Of a stretch of DNA of 61,615 nt, positions 60,920 to 61,615 are shown one piece after another. Where the stretch lies: positions 1 through 61,615 of the forward strand of contig VRZD01000039.1 in NCBI GenBank assembly GCA_016743235.1, in the 5' to 3' direction. Position numbers and translations under genes: made by a program. How positions within the stretch are numbered: the stretch's first letter is position 1; every line of letters begins with the position of its first letter. Origin of the DNA: Pantanalinema sp. GBBB05. GTDB taxonomy: Bacteria; Cyanobacteriota; Cyanobacteriia; Leptolyngbyales; Leptolyngbyaceae. The notes below the pieces were generated by a model. The model searched no databases. It had not been told where the DNA came from and worked only from the letters and a program-made list of their open reading frames with translations.

Positions 60920-60990
60920 CGGGAACCGGATAAAGCCCACTGGCTTCAGTCGTGGGATACAGAACGGTTCCCGCGCCTGCGGAAGCAGGC
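60920..60990 (+). repeat. Nested hairpins before tnpB (element left end)
   Basis: An outer stem CGGGAACCG (60920) with CGGTTCCCG (60965) encloses CCCAC (60936) with GTGGG (60952). Directly after it, GCCTGC-GGAA-GCAGGC forms a hairpin at 60975-60990. IS200/IS605-type elements carry subterminal hairpins recognised by TnpA in single-stranded form. No tnpA is present. Confidence 0.5.
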
Positions 60991-61014
60991 AGAGTTTATA
61001 GTACAATTGCATTT

Positions 61015-61515
61015 ATGAAAACGCTGAAGTTCAAGCTCTACAATCACAAGCGGAACAGGTATCTCAAGCGCACGATTAATGTCGCTGGGATCATCTACAA
61101 CCACTGTATTGCACTGCATAAGCGCTACTATCGGATGTTCAAAAAGCATCTGAATTGCGCCAAACTTCAGGCTCATATTGCCCAGTTGCGGAACCGTAAA
61201 CCATTGTGGCAGCAGGTAGGCTCTCAAGCCGTGCAGGACATCTGCCAGCGAATTGAGAAAGCCTACCAGTTGTTTTTCAGTCACCATAAAAAGGGTGTGA
61301 AACCTCCTGGGTTCAAGAAGGTGAGGAAATATAAGTCCTTCACTTTGAAGCAGGCTGGTTATAAGTTTCTCGGTGGCAATCGGGTAAAGATTGGGAAACG
61401 GGTATTTCAGTTCTGGAAGTCCAGAGAGATTGAAGGGATAGTCAAGACCGTGACTATCAAGCGAACTCCGTTGGGGGAGTTGTTCATAAGACCTGTCCGA
61501 AATATAAAAGGGTGA
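61015..61515 (+). pseudogene. IS200/IS605-type TnpB, truncated by insertion
   Basis: The first 158 or so residues are a normal TnpB N-terminus: FKLYNHKRNRYLKRTINVAG, then VGSQAVQDICQRIEKAYQ and GVKPPGFKKVRKYKSFTLKQ, up to KRTPLGELF. The expected RuvC-like catalytic domain should follow, but the frame passes into unrelated sequence at about 61487 and stops at 61515. The nuclease acids are therefore absent and the guide-RNA 3' end is lost from this side. The cause appears to be the insertion starting near 61490. The frame is open to 60952, but ATG 61015 is the family start. Confidence 0.8.
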
Positions 61516-61615
61516 GAAAAAAGGTGGTAGAACGGAGTTTTTACCGCTCTACCAACGATGAAAAATCCACTTCATTATATTCACAAGTACCCTCACCGCA
61601 CTCAGCAACTGTTGG
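61490..61615 (+). mobile_element. IS5-type insertion sequence, left part (runs off window)
   Basis: Sequence beginning GACCTGTCCGAAAT starts exactly where TnpB similarity stops and has the look of an IS5-family terminal repeat. TAA at 61487-61489 could be the 3-bp target duplication used by the IS1031 subgroup. A transposase-like start follows at 61558. The right end lies outside the window, so identity and target duplication are unconfirmed. Confidence 0.5.
61558..61615 (+). CDS. Transposase N-terminus (3' partial)
   Basis: Nineteen codons before the window ends: starts MKNPLHYIHKYPHRTQQLL, like the first residues of IS5-family transposases of cyanobacteria. Supported mainly by position about 70 bases inside an IS-like end. 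Too short for certainty. Confidence 0.45.
   Translation, partial: MKNPLHYIHKYPHRTQQLL

Noticed and set aside
60910..60975. GGTTCGGGAACC with nearby stems as a possible tRNA
   Set aside because: No acceptor or anticodon arm can be drawn; the stems fit a transposon-end hairpin set.

Overview
The window reads as chromosomal DNA of a cyanobacterium, probably a filamentous or otherwise large-genome form. The cyanobacterial HIP1 octamer GCGATCGC is scattered throughout. Many genes belong to families typical of cyanobacteria: the RppA/RppB two-component pair, DUF1822, DUF928, CHAT and CHASE2 proteins, secreted haemagglutinin-like repeats, and RTX proteins. No rRNA, tRNA or CRISPR array was seen.

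Layout. (1) 1-6.5 kb is phage-like or otherwise mobile. It holds a tail-fibre-like protein entering from the left edge, two small proteins, a family-2 glycosyltransferase, and two unrecognised genes on the opposite strand. A 5' control region there is packed with palindromes. A DsbA-like gene that has lost its 5' end and active-site cysteine lies at the boundary. (2) 7.5-17.3 kb is the most interesting part. A minus-strand operon encodes a flavoprotein resembling APS reductase alpha subunit, a two-cluster ferredoxin, a HEAT-repeat protein and an Mrp-type P-loop ATPase lacking its CxxC. It is divergent from a LysR regulator fused to a solute-binding-protein domain. That regulator is convergent with an importer operon (ATPase, permease, lipoprotein). 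The lipoprotein is a close relative of the regulator's extra domain and carries a NosL-like tail. I infer an undescribed uptake and redox system for a small, perhaps organosulfur, substrate. (3) 17.6-22 kb holds an IS630 remnant, a secreted protein, a CadD-like transporter, a DUF1003 protein and a frameshifted TerC gene. A twin pair of 23-bp inverted operator-like sites lies between the divergent genes. (4) 22.3-26.7 kb holds a secreted TPR-CHAT protein divergent from an RTX protein. (5) 26.9-35.3 kb is a complete polyol import and oxidation locus (mannitol/sorbitol ABC importer, mannitol-2-dehydrogenase family enzyme, SDR, xylulokinase). (6) 35.5-44.3 kb is a sigma factor / DUF1822 / CHAT-CHASE2 / DUF928 cluster convergent with a haemagglutinin-like protein carrying six exact 65-residue repeats. 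(7) 44.7-56.4 kb holds an AI-2E family membrane protein, an NDH-2-like oxidoreductase, RppAB, two DUF2231 proteins, a ClC-CBS-USP protein and a glycogen-debranching-type enzyme. (8) 56.4-60.9 kb holds a CDF transporter, a glucose-dehydrogenase-like SDR, and a DoxX / VOC / SMP-30 operon. (9) The right edge holds a tnpB gene cut by what looks like an IS5-type insertion that runs off the window.

Working together: within the 7.5-17.3 kb system, the importer lipoprotein and the regulator probably recognise the same ligand. Regulator, importer and redox enzymes therefore form one substrate-responsive unit. The polyol locus would bring in a hexitol or pentitol and pass it via fructose or xylulose to xylulose-5-phosphate. 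The glucose dehydrogenase and SMP-30 lactonase could act in sequence on a sugar. All functional statements rest on reading motifs by eye; no database search was possible.
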